A stretch of DNA of 64,000 bases from DATAOG01 sp963757395 (GCA_963757395.1 CAVWRK010000006.1:1-64000); one strand, 5' to 3'; shown: positions 17,290 through 26,228, counted from the first letter of the stretch. A program made the numbers and translations. The notes: generated from the letters alone by a model not told the origin.

Positions 17290-17770
17290 TTGATGTCGAT
17301 GAGCCGCAAGCAGCACGGACATCGCGGCAAGCGCCTGGCGAGGTGGGTACCGATGTGGACGCGCAGCGTGGCGATCGAGGCGGCGGCGTGGTGCTCGGGC
17401 CTTGCGGGGGCTGCCGCGGGGGAGAAAACCGGCGGGTAGCGAAGGTGGTTGCGGCCGAACTGGGTTGTCGCCGCCCGAGGGGGGAGTGGCGAGGCGCTCG
17501 CCGACGAGGAAGCCGTAGGCCGCGATGCAGACCGAGGCGTGATGATGAAAGCCGCGCCAGCCACGACCCTCGTAGTGGCCGAGACCGAGTTCCTGCTTCA
17601 GCTCCCGATAGTCGCGCTCGATCCGCCAGCGCAGCTTGGCGAGGTCGACGAGCCGCTCGAGCGGGTCTCGACGGGCAGGTTCGCGAACCCGTACTTGGTC
17701 GGCTCGGCCGCGCCCCCGGGCCACTCGACCAGCAGCCACAGCTCAAGCCAGGGCGCGTTGCGCCCGACGC
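17290..17770 (-). pseudogene. IS701-type transposase C-terminal remnant, multiply frameshifted
   Basis: Three minus-strand frames together give APWLELWLLVEWPGGAAEPTKY, then RLVDLAKLRWRIERDYRELKQE and GLGHYEGRGWRGFHHHASVC, then ASIATLRVHIG and LPRCPCC. These are consecutive blocks of the C-terminal DDE domain of IS701-family transposases. At least two frame changes and the missing N-terminal half mark it as dead. Together with the IS1182-type piece it closes the mobile-DNA zone. Confidence 0.75.
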
Positions 17771-17779
17771 ATCGGGCGG

Positions 17780-17878
17780 CTCGACCAGGTTGTAGATCAG
17801 ATCTTCTCGAAGAAAGTCCTCGAAGTCCTGAACGGATGACTTGGCCAAGCAAATCGACAAGGAGCGATCCTGCGACAT
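17780..17878 (-). pseudogene. Possible 5' stub of an unrecognised gene cut by the IS701 fragment
   Basis: An ATG at 17878 opens MSQDRSLSICLAKSS then VQDFEDFLREDLIYNLVE, a plausible globular start unlike the surrounding arginine-rich readings. It fuses into the IS701 remnant after about 33 codons. I do not recognise the protein and no clear ribosome site is present. It may equally be chance. Confidence 0.25.
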
Positions 17879-17999
17879 GCGCAACCCTGTGGTCGTAGGA
17901 GCACCGACATAGTGTCGCTATGGTAGAGAAGTTCAAGGGCCTAAGTCGAGTCGGCTCTGAAGCTGTGCCAGATCGAGGGCGAACGCCCCAGCAATCCAG

Positions 18000-19304
18000 T
18001 TAGCTCACGAACCGCGGCATGATCAGGCGGGGGAGGGCGAGGATCAGGTCGGGGAGGAGGATGACCAGGAGGAGGACGGCGAGCATCGGGATCAGGATGA
18101 TCGCGACGTCCTTCAGGGCCTTGAGGACCGGGATCTCGCCGATCGCGCAGGCGATCAGCAGGCAGAGGCCGTAGGGCGGGGTGACCAGGCCGAAAGCGAG
18201 CGAAATGACGCCGATGATCGCGAAGTGGATCGGATGCATGCCGACCGACTGGGTGACCGGGAACAGCACCGTGCCGAGGATGATGATCGCCGGGATCGCG
18301 TCGATGAACATGCCGATCACCAGGAACGCGAACGCGGTCATCAGGCCGATGCCGGTCGGGCCGAGGCCCATCAGCTCGATCTGGTGCACCAGCGCGCGCG
18401 GGATCTGGAAGTAGGCGAGCGCCCAGCCGAAGGCGGACGCCGTGCCGATGCAGAACAGCGAGATCGCGGCGAAGCGGGCCGAATCGTAGAGGACGCGCGG
18501 CAGCTCGCGCGGCCCGATCGAGCGGTAGACCAGGAGGCCCAGTGCCAGCGAATAGAGGACCGCGATCACCGAGGCCTCGGTCGGCGTGAAGAAGCCGCCG
18601 ACGATGCCGCCGACGATGATCACCGGCGTCATCAGCGCGAGCAGCGCCTGGCCGAGCGCGCGGGCGAAGTCGCCGAGCGAGGAGCGCGCGTAGATCGGAT
18701 AGCCGTAGCGCTTGGCGTAGACGTAGACCGTGGCCATCATCGACAGGCCGATCAGCAGGCCCGGCACCACGCCCGCGAGGAACAGGCCGCCGATCGAGAC
18801 GCTCATCAGCCCGCCCCAGACGACCATCAGGATCGAGGGCGGGATGATCACCCCCATGACCGAGGAGCAGGCGGTGATCGCGACCGAGAACGCGGTATCG
18901 TAGCCCTGCTTCTTCATCTGCGGGATCAGGAGCGAGCCGATGCCGGCGGCATCCGCGGTCGAGGAGCCGGAGATGCCGGCGAACAGCATGCTGACCATGA
19001 CGTTGATGTGGCCGAGCCCGCCCGGCAGATGGCCGACCACGGCCTGCGACAGGCGGACCAGGCGGTCGGTGATGCCGGCCGAGTTCATCAGGTTGGCGGC
19101 CAGCAGGAAGAACGGCACCGCGAGCAGGATGAAGGCGTTGTAGGACTTGAACATCTGCTGCAGCAGCACGAACGGCGACAGCCGCGGATCGATGAAGAAC
19201 ACCGGGATGCAGGCGAGCCCGAGCGCGAACGCGACCGGCACCCGCAGCACGACCAGCAGGCCGAACACCCCGAACAGGATCGCCGCGACCTCGCCCGGGC
19301 TCAT
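18000..19304 (-). CDS. dctM: TRAP transporter large permease DctM
   Basis: A 434 aa inner-membrane protein of the TRAP family, which uses a sodium gradient to import organic acids. About twelve hydrophobic segments are visible. Conserved TRAP-M blocks include MLFAGISGSSTADAAGIGSLLIP, CSSVMGVIIPPS and the C-terminal GLVTPPYGLCLLIAC. I chose ATG 19304 because it gives the family N-terminus MSPGEVAAILFG with GAGAGG upstream. ATG 19352, which overlaps the small-permease stop as ATGA, is a good alternative and would add 16 residues. Third gene of a minus-strand dctPQM operon. Confidence 0.92.
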   Translation of the reverse strand: MSPGEVAAILFGVFGLLVVLRVPVAFALGLACIPVFFIDPRLSPFVLLQQMFKSYNAFILLAVPFFLLAANLMNSAGITDRLVRLSQAVVGHLPGGLGHINVMVSMLFAGISGSSTADAAGIGSLLIPQMKKQGYDTAFSVAITACSSVMGVIIPPSILMVVWGGLMSVSIGGLFLAGVVPGLLIGLSMMATVYVYAKRYGYPIYARSSLGDFARALGQALLALMTPVIIVGGIVGGFFTPTEASVIAVLYSLALGLLVYRSIGPRELPRVLYDSARFAAISLFCIGTASAFGWALAYFQIPRALVHQIELMGLGPTGIGLMTAFAFLVIGMFIDAIPAIIILGTVLFPVTQSVGMHPIHFAIIGVISLAFGLVTPPYGLCLLIACAIGEIPVLKALKDVAIILIPMLAVLLLVILLPDLILALPRLIMPRFVS

Positions 19305-19348
19305 GCGCGCGCCTCTCAGGCCGGGATCGGGCGCCAGGGGCAGGGCGC

Positions 19349-19863
19349 TCATTCGGCCTTCGGGATCTCGTGCCGGGCGGCGGCAGCTCGCCCCGGTAAA
19401 TCCGCACAGTCCTCGCAGGAACTTCTCGACCAGGAACAGCAGCATGGTGGCGCCGGCGAGCGGCCAGGCGATGTAGATCGTGAGCAGCGGCAGGCCCGCG
19501 ATCTCGGACACCTGGATCGAGCCGAACTTGGCGAACTGATAGCCGTAGGTGACGAAGATCAGCGCGACCAGCAGCATCGCGAAGTGGACGAACAGCCGGA
19601 AGCCCGCCTCGACCTTGGCACTTGCCCTTGGGCAGCAGGTCGACGTCGAAATGGGTGCCGTCGCGGACCGCGATCATCGCCCCGACCATGACGATCCAGA
19701 TGAAGCAGAAGCGCGCGATCTCCTCGGTCCAGATGTAGCGCGGCACCAGGCCCGTGTAGCGCGACAGGATCTGCATGCTGACCGGCACGATCAGCGCCGT
19801 CATCAGCACGGTCAGCACCACCTGCAGCAGGCGATAGTAGGCGTCGAGGATCTTTCGGAGCAT
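19349..19863 (-). CDS. dctQ: TRAP transporter small permease DctQ, two frame breaks
   Basis: Small four-helix TRAP subunit. It begins LRKILDAYYRLLQVVLTVLM and contains YIWTEEIARFCFIWIVMVGA and DVDLLPKGK. An extra base near 19620 shifts the frame; the next frame continues AKVEAGFRLFVHFAMLLVAL and IYIAWPLAGATMLLFLVEKFLR. A second break near 19403 is needed to reach EDCADLPGRAAAARHEIPKAE and the TGA at 19349-19351, which overlaps an ATG. All four helices are preserved across the breaks, which favours sequence error over decay. Confidence 0.8.
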
Positions 19864-19935
19864 CGGCGCTCGGCAATTGAGATCGCGGTGCCGGGCCGGC
19901 AGCGGCAGCCGGCCCGACCGCCGTCGATTTCGGCT

Positions 19936-20942
19936 TTACTTGATCGCGTTGATCGCGTCGTAGACCTCGAGGGCGCCGAGCTCCTCGGCATAGGCCGCGC
20001 TTGACCGGCTCGGCCAGCTCGAGCAGCTTGTCGCGCTCCTTGAACTCGACCCGGGTGAGCAGGCCGTCCTTCTCCATCTGGGCGAGCTTGGCGCTGTCCT
20101 CGCGAGGACTCGATCTCGCGGCCGTAGGCGCCCGCCTCCTTGCCGGCCTTGACGATCGCCGCCTGCAGGTCCTCGGGCAGGTTGCGGAAGGTCTTGCCGG
20201 AGAAGCACAACGGGCGGACCGTGATCGCGTGCTGGGTCAGGTCGACGTTGGGGCCGACCTCGTAGAACTTCATCTGCTCGACGCCGGCCGCCTCGTTCTC
20301 GGCGGCGTCGATCACGCCGGTCTGCATGGCGTTGTAGACCTCGTCGTAGGCGATCACGGTCGGCGCCATCTTGATCGCCTCGAAGATCCGGGTCTGGATC
20401 GGCGCGCCCATCACCCGGATCGGCATGTTCTTGATGTCGTCGATGGTCGCGACCGGCTCCTTGGTGATCAGGTTGCGGGTGCCGCCGCCGGCGTAGCCGA
20501 TCATCATCACGTCGGCCTTGTCGTAGACGTCGTCGGCGATCGGCTTGAGCGCGTCGGCCTCCATGACCTTGTTCCAGTGGTCGACGTCGCGGAACAGGAA
20601 CGGCATGTCCATCAGCGGCGCCATCGGCGAGAACGTCGACATGTGCGATGGCGCCACCACCGCATAGTCGACCGAGAGGCCCTGGCTCATGTAGGCGAAA
20701 TAGTCCTTCTCGAGGCCGAGCTCGCTGTTCTTGTGCAGGACGAACTCGAGCTGCTCCGGTCCCTTGTAGTACTGGCGGACCAGCTCCTCGAACTTGACCA
20801 TGGTCTTGGTGAAGGCGTGATTGTCGTCGAACTGGCTGGCGCCGTTGAGGGTGATCGTGTCGGCGCTGGCGAGGCTGGCGCCGAACAGCGCCACGGCCGC
20901 GGTCAGGGCGACGCTGAGCGCGCCTCGGATGCGATCGGTCAT
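19936..20942 (-). CDS. dctP: TRAP transporter substrate-binding protein DctP, two frame breaks
   Basis: Periplasmic solute-binding protein, first gene of this dctPQM operon. ATG 20942 is preceded by AGGGAG; residues 1-27 form a Sec signal ending ASA-DT. The body has the family features FEELVRQYY, AAPTVIAYDEVYNAMQTGVIDAAEN and the ligand-arginine region IRVMGAP. Two single-base insertions break the last quarter: near 20104 (after GREIES, restoring EDSAKLAQMEKDG) and near 19995 (restoring AAYAEELGALEVYDAINAIK). The ligand is unknown; C4-dicarboxylates, sugar acids or 2-oxo acids are typical. Confidence 0.85.
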
Positions 20943-21083
20943 ATCAAGCTCCCTGAGTTCTGGTTGCCATCCGTCATAGCCGAGGCGGCCGCCGATGGCT
21001 ACCTTCGGCGGCTCGGCCGCGTCCGACCGGCCGCCGCCGGACCTGCGAACCACGGACAGACCCGGGACAAGGGAGAGCCGCGC

Positions 21084-21381
21084 ATGGCCGCCTACATCAT
21101 CGCCGAGGTCGAGGTGACCGACCCCGAGACCTACGCCACCTACCGCGCGCAGACCCCGGGCGTGATCGAGCGCTACGGCGGCCGCTTCATCGTCCGCGGC
21201 GGCGCCGCCGAGCTGCTGGAGGGCGACCGGCCGCCCGCGCCGGATCGTCGTGATCGAGTTTCCGGACGTCGCCGCCGCCAGGCGCTTCTACGACTCGCCG
21301 GAATACCAGGCGATCATCGGCATCCGGCAGCGCGCGGCGACCAGCCGGCTGGTCCTGGTCGAGGGCCACCCGCCGGGCTGA
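21084..21381 (+). CDS. DUF1330 family protein, one frame break
   Basis: A small ferredoxin-like alpha-beta protein of about 98 aa. It starts AAYIIAEVEVTDPETYATYRAQ and GGRFIVRGGAAELLEGD, then near 21238 the frame shifts by one base. It resumes as RIVVIEFPDVAAARRFYDSPEY and RLVLVEGH, giving the full DUF1330 pattern. GGGAGAG precedes the ATG. The span is 298 bases, one more than a multiple of three. DUF1330 proteins are stand-alone and of unknown function. It lies divergent from dctP. Confidence 0.82.
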
Positions 21382-21413
21382 TCCCGGCGGCCGGGTGCGG
21401 CCAGGGCGTCTCC

Positions 21414-21455
21414 TTGCAGACCTGCATTTCGCATGCTATATTGATGCAGATCTGC
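21414..21455 (+). promoter_or_regulatory. Promoter with overlapping inverted-repeat operator of RES/Xre pair 2
   Basis: TTGCAG (21414-21419) and TATATT (21437-21442) are 17 bases apart, a good sigma-70 promoter. GCAGACCTGCAT (21416-21427) and ATGCAGATCTGC (21444-21455) are inverted repeats matching at 11 of 12 positions; the right arm contains the perfect palindrome GCAGATCTGC. The repeats straddle the -10 box, the usual place for an autorepressing antitoxin to bind. Confidence 0.7.
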
Positions 21456-21468
21456 AGGAGATTCCGCG

Positions 21469-21874
21469 ATGAGTGCCGCCGCCGACGCCCTGGCGCGCCC
21501 GCTCGCGGGCGCGGCCGATCAGCACCGGCTCGCGCTCGCGGGCTTCTTCCGGATCATGGAGCTCTGGCGGGTCGGCAACCGCGAGGCGCGCCAGATCCTG
21601 GGCGCGCCGCCGGAGCGGACCTTCTACGAATGGAAGTCGGGCCGTCTGAAGCGCCTGCCGGCGGATGCGTTCCGGCGAATCGGCTACGTCGCCGGGATCT
21701 ACAAGGCGCTGCAGATCCTGTACGCCGATCCGGCCCAGGCGGACCAATGGGTGCACAAGCCGAACCGCCACTTCGGCAGCCAGACGCCGCTCGCGCCGCA
21801 TGGCCGCCGGCGACGTCACCGACCTCGCGGCGGTGCGCGCCTACCTCGATGCCGCCCGCGCCCCCTGGTCCTGA
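21469..21874 (+). CDS. Xre/MbcA/ParS-type antitoxin of RES pair 2, one frame break
   Basis: Antitoxin of about 135 aa when restored. The segment ERTFYEWKSGRLKRLPADAF, then IGYVAGIYKALQILYADP and WVHKPN, matches the same domain as the protein at 11926-12366. Near 21796 an extra base derails the frame; one frame over, MAAGDVTDLAAVRAYLDAARAPW ends at 21874, the expected C-terminus. GGAG lies 8 bases before the ATG. If the break is real, the toxin-binding helix would be replaced and the toxin should be lethal, which argues for sequence error or an inactive toxin. Confidence 0.8.
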
Positions 21875-22574
21875 ACCGAGGCTGCGCCGGGTGCGTTGGC
21901 CGGAAGCGACCCGGATCATCGCCTCGCGCCATCCGCCGATCGACCTGTTCGAGCGCGTCTCGGCCGATCCCGCCGTCTGGGAGGCCCTGATCGCGGCCGA
22001 GACCCTGGTCAATCCGAGGGTCCGCGACGAGCTCGGCGAGATCCACCTGGTGCCGCCCGCGGACCGGCTCAGCGGGCCCGGCGCCAGCTACGTCATGGCG
22101 GCGTTCACCCATCTGAACCCGAAGGGCTCGCGCTTTTCCGACGGCTCCTACGGCGTCTACTACGCCGGGCGCGACTTCCGGACCGCGCTCCGCGAGACCG
22201 CCTGGCACTTCGCGCGCTTCGCGGCCGACAGCCGGGACGGGCCGCGCTACGAGGACATGCGCGTGCTGGTCGGGCGGATCGATGCGCGCCTGCACGACGT
22301 CGCCGGCCTGCCGCCCGCGATCGGAGCGACCATCCTCGACCCCGATTCCTACGGCGCCAGCCGGGCCTTCGCGGCCGCGCTCCGCGAGGCCGGCAGCTCA
22401 GGCCTGGTCTATCCGAGCGTGCGCGACCCGGGCGGCCGCTGCGTTGCCGCCTTCCGGCCGCCGGTGGTCGGCCTCCCACGCCAGACCCGGCATCTGAAAT
22501 ACCATTGGGACGGTCGGCGCGTCGGCCGCTATTTCGATTACGCGACCGAACGCTGGCAGCCGGTCTGGTCGTGA
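21849..22574 (+). CDS. RES domain toxin, pair 2
   Basis: A 241 aa RES-family NAD-depleting toxin. The core reads KGSRFSDGSYGVYYAGRDFRTAL, then RETAWHFARF with the conserved Arg, Tyr and Glu, and later SSGLVYPSVRDPGGRCVAAFRP with the serine region. It overlaps the last 26 bases of the antitoxin gene. The open frame is intact. It differs from the first RES toxin (12363-13052), so the two are old paralogs rather than a recent copy. Confidence 0.87.
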   Translation: MPPAPPGPEPRLRRVRWPEATRIIASRHPPIDLFERVSADPAVWEALIAAETLVNPRVRDELGEIHLVPPADRLSGPGASYVMAAFTHLNPKGSRFSDGSYGVYYAGRDFRTALRETAWHFARFAADSRDGPRYEDMRVLVGRIDARLHDVAGLPPAIGATILDPDSYGASRAFAAALREAGSSGLVYPSVRDPGGRCVAAFRPPVVGLPRQTRHLKYHWDGRRVGRYFDYATERWQPVWS

Positions 22575-22596
22575 CCCGCCGGCGACCAGCCCGGCC

Positions 22597-23361
22597 TCAG
22601 CCCTGCACGGAAAAACCGCCGTCGACCGGGATCGCGGTGCCGGTGACGAAGTCCGAGGCGGGGCTGGCGAGGAACACCGCGATGCCGGCGAAGTCGTCCC
22701 GGTGGCCCCAGCGGCCTGCGGGCGTGCGCGCCACCACCCGCTCCTCCAACCCGGGAATGTCGTGCCGGCCCTGGACCGTGAGTGCGGTGTCGATCCAGCC
22801 GGGCAGGACCGCGTTGACCTGGATTCTGTCTTTTGCCCAGGCGCAGGCGAGCGCCCGGGTCAGCTGCACCATGCCGCCCTTGGTCGCGGCGTAGGGGGCG
22901 GTGAACGAGGCGCCGAAGATCGACATCATCGAGCCGATGTTGATGATCTTGCCGCCGCCAGCGTCGACCAGGGCGGGATAGGCTGCCTGGCAGCACATGA
23001 AAGCGCTGGTGAGGTTGGTCTCGAGGATCCGATGCCACTCCGCGAGCTCGTACTCCTGCGGCTGCTTCCTGACGTTGGTGCCGGCGTTGTTGACCAGGAT
23101 GTCGAGCCGGCCGAAGTGGGCGAGCGTCGTCTGCACCAGGGCGCGGCAGGACGCCTCGCTGGTGACCTCGACCTCGACCGCGAGCGCCTTGGCGCCCGAC
23201 GCCTCGAGCTCGGCGACCGCCTGGGCGCTCTTGTCCGGGTTGCGCGCCGCCACCACCACCGCCGCCCCGGCGCCGGCCAGCCCGCGCGCCATGCCGAGCC
23301 CGATGCCGCCGTTGCCGCCGGTCACGATCGCGACCCGGTTCCTCAGATCGAACAGCTTCAT
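22597..23361 (-). CDS. SDR family NAD(P)-dependent oxidoreductase
   Basis: A 254 aa classical short-chain dehydrogenase. Cofactor motif TGGNGGIG at 14-21, NNAG at 91-94, N116, and the catalytic S144, Y157 and K161 (PYAATK) are all present. GAGGAAGG precedes ATG 23361; an upstream in-frame start would add residues lacking any family similarity. Arg40 after the second strand suggests NADP preference, which is an inference. Related proteins include gluconate 5-dehydrogenase and 2-deoxy-D-gluconate dehydrogenase. It is convergent with the RES toxin gene. Confidence 0.93.
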   Translation of the reverse strand: MKLFDLRNRVAIVTGGNGGIGLGMARGLAGAGAAVVVAARNPDKSAQAVAELEASGAKALAVEVEVTSEASCRALVQTTLAHFGRLDILVNNAGTNVRKQPQEYELAEWHRILETNLTSAFMCCQAAYPALVDAGGGKIINIGSMMSIFGASFTAPYAATKGGMVQLTRALACAWAKDRIQVNAVLPGWIDTALTVQGRHDIPGLEERVVARTPAGRWGHRDDFAGIAVFLASPASDFVTGTAIPVDGGFSVQG

Positions 23362-23641
23362 TCTGCCTTCCTCCGCCCCAGCCTCCAGCACTCTTGCTAG
23401 CAAACACCGGCGCCCACCGCAATCGCGTCGAATTGGTCCGCTTCTAACTTTATCTGGAGCGCATTGAATAGTTGAAGGCGATGATCACCGATCTTGATCA
23501 AGTCAGGCATCTTAGAACAATTCCAGTTCTAGAGATGTTGTCTTTCGCTTTACTTTGATAACCGCGCTGCTACAAGTGGTGTCGGGGACCAGGCGGGCGC
23601 TGGCGCCCGGGTGCGCAACCGCGAAGACGAGCGAGGGCAGG

Positions 23642-24567
23642 ATGACCGAGAACATCGATCGCCGGGCGCGCGCCGGCGGACGCGGCGGACGCGGATCGGC
23701 GGGCGCTCGCGGCCCCGACCCGGGTCAAGGTCTGGACCGGGCTCGGCACCGTGCTGCTGACCGGCGCCGCGCTCTCCCTGCTGCCCCATGCCGCCCCGGC
23801 CGGCGCGCTCGGCAAGCTCGTCAAGCCCGGCGTCGGCGCGCCCTCGCTGATCCAGCTCATCGCCGGCGAGCGAGGGCGGCGAGGGTGGCGAGGGCGGCGA
23901 GGGCGCGAGGACGGACGACCTCGGCGCCGACGACGTCGCCTGGCTGACCCAGCTCGGGCTGATGCGCGGCCATCTCGGGGTCGGCATGGACCTCTACCGG
24001 CAGGGCGAGCAGGCGGCCGCCGCGGCCCACCTGGGCCAGCCGCTCGAGGAGCTCTACCGCGGGCTCGAGCCGGCGATCGGCGAGCGCGGCGTGGCCGGTT
24101 TCGAGGCGCCGCTCGAGGCCCTCGGGAAAGCGGTCGCGGACGGAGCGCCGGTCGACCGGGTCGAGGCCGCCTGGCGGGACGCGCTGAACGGGATCGCGGG
24201 CGCCGAGGCGGCGGTGCCCGAGGCCGAGCGCGAGGCGCTGTCGACCCGCTTCGCGGTCATGGTCAACCTGGTCCGGACCGCGGCCGGGGACTACGACCAG
24301 GCGCTCGACCAGGGGGGGCGGGTGGTGAAGCCGGTCGAGTACCAGGACGCCCTCGGGTTCGTGCGCACCGCGAGAGCCATGCTCGACTCGATCCCGGCCG
24401 ACGAGCGGGCGACCGCGGCCGAGGCGATCGCCAAGGCCGAGGCGCAGTTCCAGGCGATCGCCGGGCTGTGGCCGAGCCTGGTGCCGCCGGCCGCGGTCGA
24501 GGGCGATCCGTCCGAGCTGTACGGCGCGGCCGCCTACATCGAGATCGCCGGCCTCCATGTCAAATGA
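23642..24567 (+). CDS. Hypothetical membrane-anchored or secreted protein, two frame breaks
   Basis: Not recognised by name. Three frames read in sequence give MTENIDRRAR, then TRVKVWTGLGTVLLTGAALSL (a hydrophobic segment) and GKLVKPGVGAPSLIQLIAGE, then a Gly-Gly-Glu repeat and LTQLGLMRGHLGVGMDLYRQ, LEELYRGLEPAI and a long alpha-helical region ending AAAYIEIAGLHVK. The breaks are near 23670 and 23875; each is repaired by removing one base. The second sits at the start of a 9-base tandem repeat (GAGGGCGGC-like). The helical part resembles uncharacterised periplasmic proteins of alphaproteobacteria. It is followed by a PKHD hydroxylase gene. Confidence 0.6.
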
Positions 24568-24600
24568 CCGCCGCCATCGCCTGAACGGGCCGGTGCCGGC

Positions 24601-25263
24601 ATGATGCTGCGGATCGCCGGGCTGCTCGATCCCGAGCGCCTGGCGGCGCTGCAGGACACGCTCGCCGACCCGGGCCTGTTCGCCGACGGCCGGGCGACCG
24701 CCGGCTGGCACGCGCGCGCGGTCAAGCGCAACCTGCAGGCGCGGCGCGGCGGCATCGTCGACGCTGCGCTGGCGCAGATCCGGCGCGCGCTGCTCGAGCA
24801 CGAGGTGTTCGTCGCCGCGGCCCGGCCGAAGGCGATCGCGCGGCTCACGATCAGCCGCTACGAGCCGGGCATGAGCTACGGCAGCCACGTCGACGACGCG
24901 CTGATGGACGGCGTCCGCACCGACCTGTCGTTCACGCTGTTCCTGTCCGACCCGGATAGCTACCAGGGCGGCGCTCTGGTGATCGACGACGCCTACGGCG
25001 AGCGCGAGGTCAGGCTGCCGGCAGGCGAGCTCTTCCTCTATCCTTCGACCACGCTGCACCGGGTGGCGCCGGTCACCGCGGGCATCCGGCTGGCCGCGGT
25101 CGGCTGGGTGCGCAGCTTCGTGCGCGACCCCGGCCGGCGCGAGATCCTGTTCGACCTCGAGACCGCGCTGCGCGCGCTTCACGCCCGGGACGGCAAGTCG
25201 CCGCTGTCCGACACGCTCGCCAAGACCCGGACCAACCTGTTGCGGATGTGGGCCGAGGACTAG
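24601..25263 (+). CDS. Fe(II)/2-oxoglutarate PKHD-type hydroxylase (PiuC/YbiX family)
   Basis: A 220 aa double-stranded beta-helix dioxygenase. The iron ligands are H96 and D98 in YGSHVDDAL and H153 in TTLHRV, with the oxoglutarate-binding R163. TDLSFTLFLSDPDSYQGGALVI and the C-terminal SPLSDTLAKTRTNLLRMWAE are diagnostic of YbiX/PiuC. These proteins are often linked to iron or siderophore uptake, but no TonB receptor lies in this window. The start could be either of two adjacent ATGs; no strong ribosome site is seen. Confidence 0.92.
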   Translation: MMLRIAGLLDPERLAALQDTLADPGLFADGRATAGWHARAVKRNLQARRGGIVDAALAQIRRALLEHEVFVAAARPKAIARLTISRYEPGMSYGSHVDDALMDGVRTDLSFTLFLSDPDSYQGGALVIDDAYGEREVRLPAGELFLYPSTTLHRVAPVTAGIRLAAVGWVRSFVRDPGRREILFDLETALRALHARDGKSPLSDTLAKTRTNLLRMWAED

Positions 25264-25474
25264 CGCGCGATCCGGCCGCGCGGGTTGACATCCCGGCCGT
25301 TGCCCTCACCTAACCCGTTGAGCTTCGCATGGTCTTCGTGTGTGTCCGGCGCCGCGCAGCTCGGCGAGCGCCGTCTGCTCCCAGGACATGTGCGGCAGTT
25401 CAATCGGCAGCACCGCCGGCGCCGGGCAGGCGGCGGGGCGGCCGAAGCCAACCGCCAACCCCGAGGAGACCGCC

Positions 25475-25906
25475 ATGAGCAGAGCAGCAGCAGCGGGCAA
25501 CAAGGTCCTGTTCCACTACACCGGCAGCCTGGCCGACGGCACGGTGTTCGATTCCTCGGCCGAGCGCGACCCGCTCAAGGTCGAGCTCGGTCGCGGCCAG
25601 ATCATCCCGGGCGTCGATCAGGCGCTCGCCGGCATGGCGCCGGGCGACACCAAGACCGTGACCGTCCCGGCCGAAAGCGCCTACGGCCCGCATCGCGACG
25701 AGCTGATCCACGAGATCGGCCGCGACAAGCTGGCACCCGAGATGAAGGTCGACGTCGGCGACCGGCTGGAAGGCACCGATGCCGCCGGCAAGCGCCTGCA
25801 GCTGACCGTGGTCGAGGTCACCGACGAGGCGGTCAAGCTCGACGCCAACCACCCGCTCGCCGGCGAGGACCTGACCTTCGAGCTCAAGCTGGTCGAGATC
25901 GTCTAG
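25475..25906 (+). CDS. FKBP-type peptidyl-prolyl cis-trans isomerase, SlyD-like
   Basis: A 143 aa cytoplasmic proline isomerase with chaperone activity expected. The FKBP core is KVLFHYTGSLADGTVFDSS, LGRGQIIPGVDQALAGMAPGD and TVPAESAYGPHRDELI. The inserted flap from about residue 70 to 120 (VDVGDRLEGTDAAGKRLQL, VTDEAVKLDANHPLAGEDLTFE) is the SlyD IF domain. There is no histidine-rich metal tail. GAGGAG sits 6 bases before the ATG. A GC-rich hairpin follows the stop. Confidence 0.93.
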   Translation: MSRAAAAGNKVLFHYTGSLADGTVFDSSAERDPLKVELGRGQIIPGVDQALAGMAPGDTKTVTVPAESAYGPHRDELIHEIGRDKLAPEMKVDVGDRLEGTDAAGKRLQLTVVEVTDEAVKLDANHPLAGEDLTFELKLVEIV

Positions 25907-25937
25907 CCGGGCCGGCCGCGCCGGCGGCCGAACCTTT

Positions 25938-25958
25938 CCCGCCGGCCGCGCCGGCGGG
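25938..25958. other. GC-rich hairpin after the FKBP gene
   Basis: CCCGCCGG and CCGGCGGG form a perfect 8-bp stem with a 5-base loop. Its GC core GCCGGCCGCGCCGGCGG also occurs about 30 bases upstream as a direct copy. No T run follows, so it may be a Rho-assisted end or an mRNA-stabilising element rather than a classical terminator. Confidence 0.45.
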
Positions 25959-26063
25959 TCAAACCTTGATCGCCCGAGCGGAAGGATCGGGTGATTGTGG
26001 TGCTGTGCGTTCTCAGAACTAGGCTGATGAGTAGTCTGAAGATCCCTTTGGGAAGGGCTTGCG

Positions 26064-26228
26064 ATGCGGACATGGCAGGTGCAGGACGCAAAAGCCCGTT
26101 TCAGCGAGCTGCTCGCCGCGAGCCTGAAGGAGGGACCACAGCTCGTCACTCGCCGTGGCGTCGAGGCCGCGGTGCTCGTGCCGATCACCGAGTGGCGGCG
26201 AATGCAACCGCAGCAATGCACAATCTGA
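26064..26228 (+). CDS. Orphan, shortened Phd/YefM-type antitoxin
   Basis: A 54 aa reading with MRTWQVQDAKARFSELLAASL and GPQLVTRRGVEAAVLVPI, the N-terminal DNA-binding half of Phd antitoxins. It aligns well with the complete copies at 43268 and 47698 (about 79 aa). It ends early at EWRRMQPQQCTI, and the toxin-binding tail (LKDLLL...GVDLERP) and any PIN gene are missing. AAGGG lies upstream of the ATG. Probably a remnant of a lost TA pair, though a solo DNA-binding protein cannot be excluded. Confidence 0.6.
   Translation: MRTWQVQDAKARFSELLAASLKEGPQLVTRRGVEAAVLVPITEWRRMQPQQCTI

Noticed and set aside
18225..19691. Long open frame antisense to the TRAP genes
   Set aside because: It is the complement of dctQM codons in GC-rich DNA and is full of Arg/Asp/Gln repeats; the minus strand gives clear family matches.
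25906..25960. Direct GC-rich repeats as a mini CRISPR
   Set aside because: Only two copies about 30 bases apart, self-complementary, no spacer pattern and no cas genes.
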